From Halomonas citrativorans (GTDB lineage Bacteria; Pseudomonadota; Gammaproteobacteria; Pseudomonadales; Halomonadaceae): a stretch of DNA of 64,000 nucleotides. The stretch is taken from positions 26,513 to 90,512 of the forward strand of contig NZ_FUKM01000061.1 in assembly GCF_900163645.1 (NCBI RefSeq). The letters are read 5' to 3'. The notes beneath the pieces are model-generated. The model was not told the DNA's origin, did not search any database, and saw only the letters and a list, made by a program, of their open reading frames with translations. The translations under genes were made by a program, and so were the position numbers. Position 1 is the stretch's first letter. The number at the start of each line of letters is the position of its first letter. Positions 63,864 through 64,000 of the stretch are shown piece by piece.

Positions 63864-64000
63864 CGTGTGATTATACGTTTACCGAATTAAGTAGCGCGTG
63901 GTAAGCGCCAGAGCACCCGCGGATGCAGCGCGAAGCGGTGCCGAAGTTAGGTGGCCCGGCCCGGGCGGCTGGCGCCGCCTTCGCGGGTGCCTTATTTGCT
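63864..64000. repeat. 137-bp direct repeat, copy 2 (runs to the window edge)
   Basis: Second copy of the preceding repeat, separated by a 57-base spacer, with a 194-base period. Its arms GCACCCGCG and CGCGGGTGC form a 9-bp inverted repeat. The sequence may continue as further copies beyond the window. Confidence 0.85.

Noticed and set aside
63670..64000. CRISPR array
   Set aside because: Units are 137 bp with one 57-bp spacer; repeat length and spacing do not fit CRISPR, and no cas gene is present.

Overview
The window is ordinary chromosome from a moderately GC-rich gammaproteobacterium. It is most like the Halomonadaceae (Halomonas group), judging from complete RecBCD genes, a TrpI-type regulator divergent from trpBA, a tolC-adaptor-RND pump operon, a polyol ABC/dehydrogenase operon, and protein sequences of Pseudomonas/Halomonas flavour. 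This assignment is inference; no rRNA or tRNA gene is visible.

Layout. (1) 1-8.4 kb: the 3' part of a polyol (sorbitol/mannitol type) uptake and catabolism operon: two permeases, an ATPase, a HAD phosphatase, a sorbitol-type SDR, a P-loop kinase, a mannitol-type long-chain dehydrogenase and xylulokinase, ending in a gutted fructosamine-kinase-like remnant. (2) 8.6-16.5 kb: a three-gene tripartite multidrug efflux operon, a YqiJ-like membrane protein and an AcrR/TtgR-type repressor. A near-identical operator motif, CATACA-N4-TGAATGTA, lies in front of both the efflux operon and the repressor gene. (3) 16.6-33.8 kb: housekeeping and metabolic genes: AstE-like deacylase, catalase, dusA, AraC/RhtB exporter pair, DHDPS-like lyase, GDPD, LysE exporter, aldo-keto reductase with a frameshifted LysR neighbour, S-methylmethionine permease plus homocysteine methyltransferase, and trpI/trpBA. 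(4) 33.9-47.6 kb: an accessory stretch of short transcription units (Nudix, ABM/NIPSNAP, GNAT, methyltransferase, SnoaL-like, PPOX, YjdM, GST) mixed with decayed genes: a Fic protein lacking its core, a toxin stump beside an intact antitoxin, and a DUF427 fragment. (5) 47.75-50.53 kb: three consecutive single-gene modules, each followed by an attC-like recombination site and with no integrase in view. This is a small CALIN (integron cassettes without an integrase). Two cassettes encode unrecognised membrane-anchored proteins and the third an HNH nuclease. (6) 50.6-63.6 kb: recD, recB, a divergently oriented pncB, recC and ilvD. (7) 63.67-64.0 kb: two 137-bp direct repeats that run up to the window edge.

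How the genes fit together. The polyol operon imports sugar alcohols, oxidises them to ketoses and phosphorylates the products. The TetR regulator probably controls the efflux operon and itself. mmuP/mmuM salvage S-methylmethionine to methionine. trpI probably activates trpBA. RecBCD processes double-strand breaks.

The most interesting object is the cassette array at 47.75-50.53 kb. Its gene content (membrane-anchored unknowns plus an HNH nuclease with an N-terminal reader-like domain) would suit host defence, but that function is inferred, not shown.
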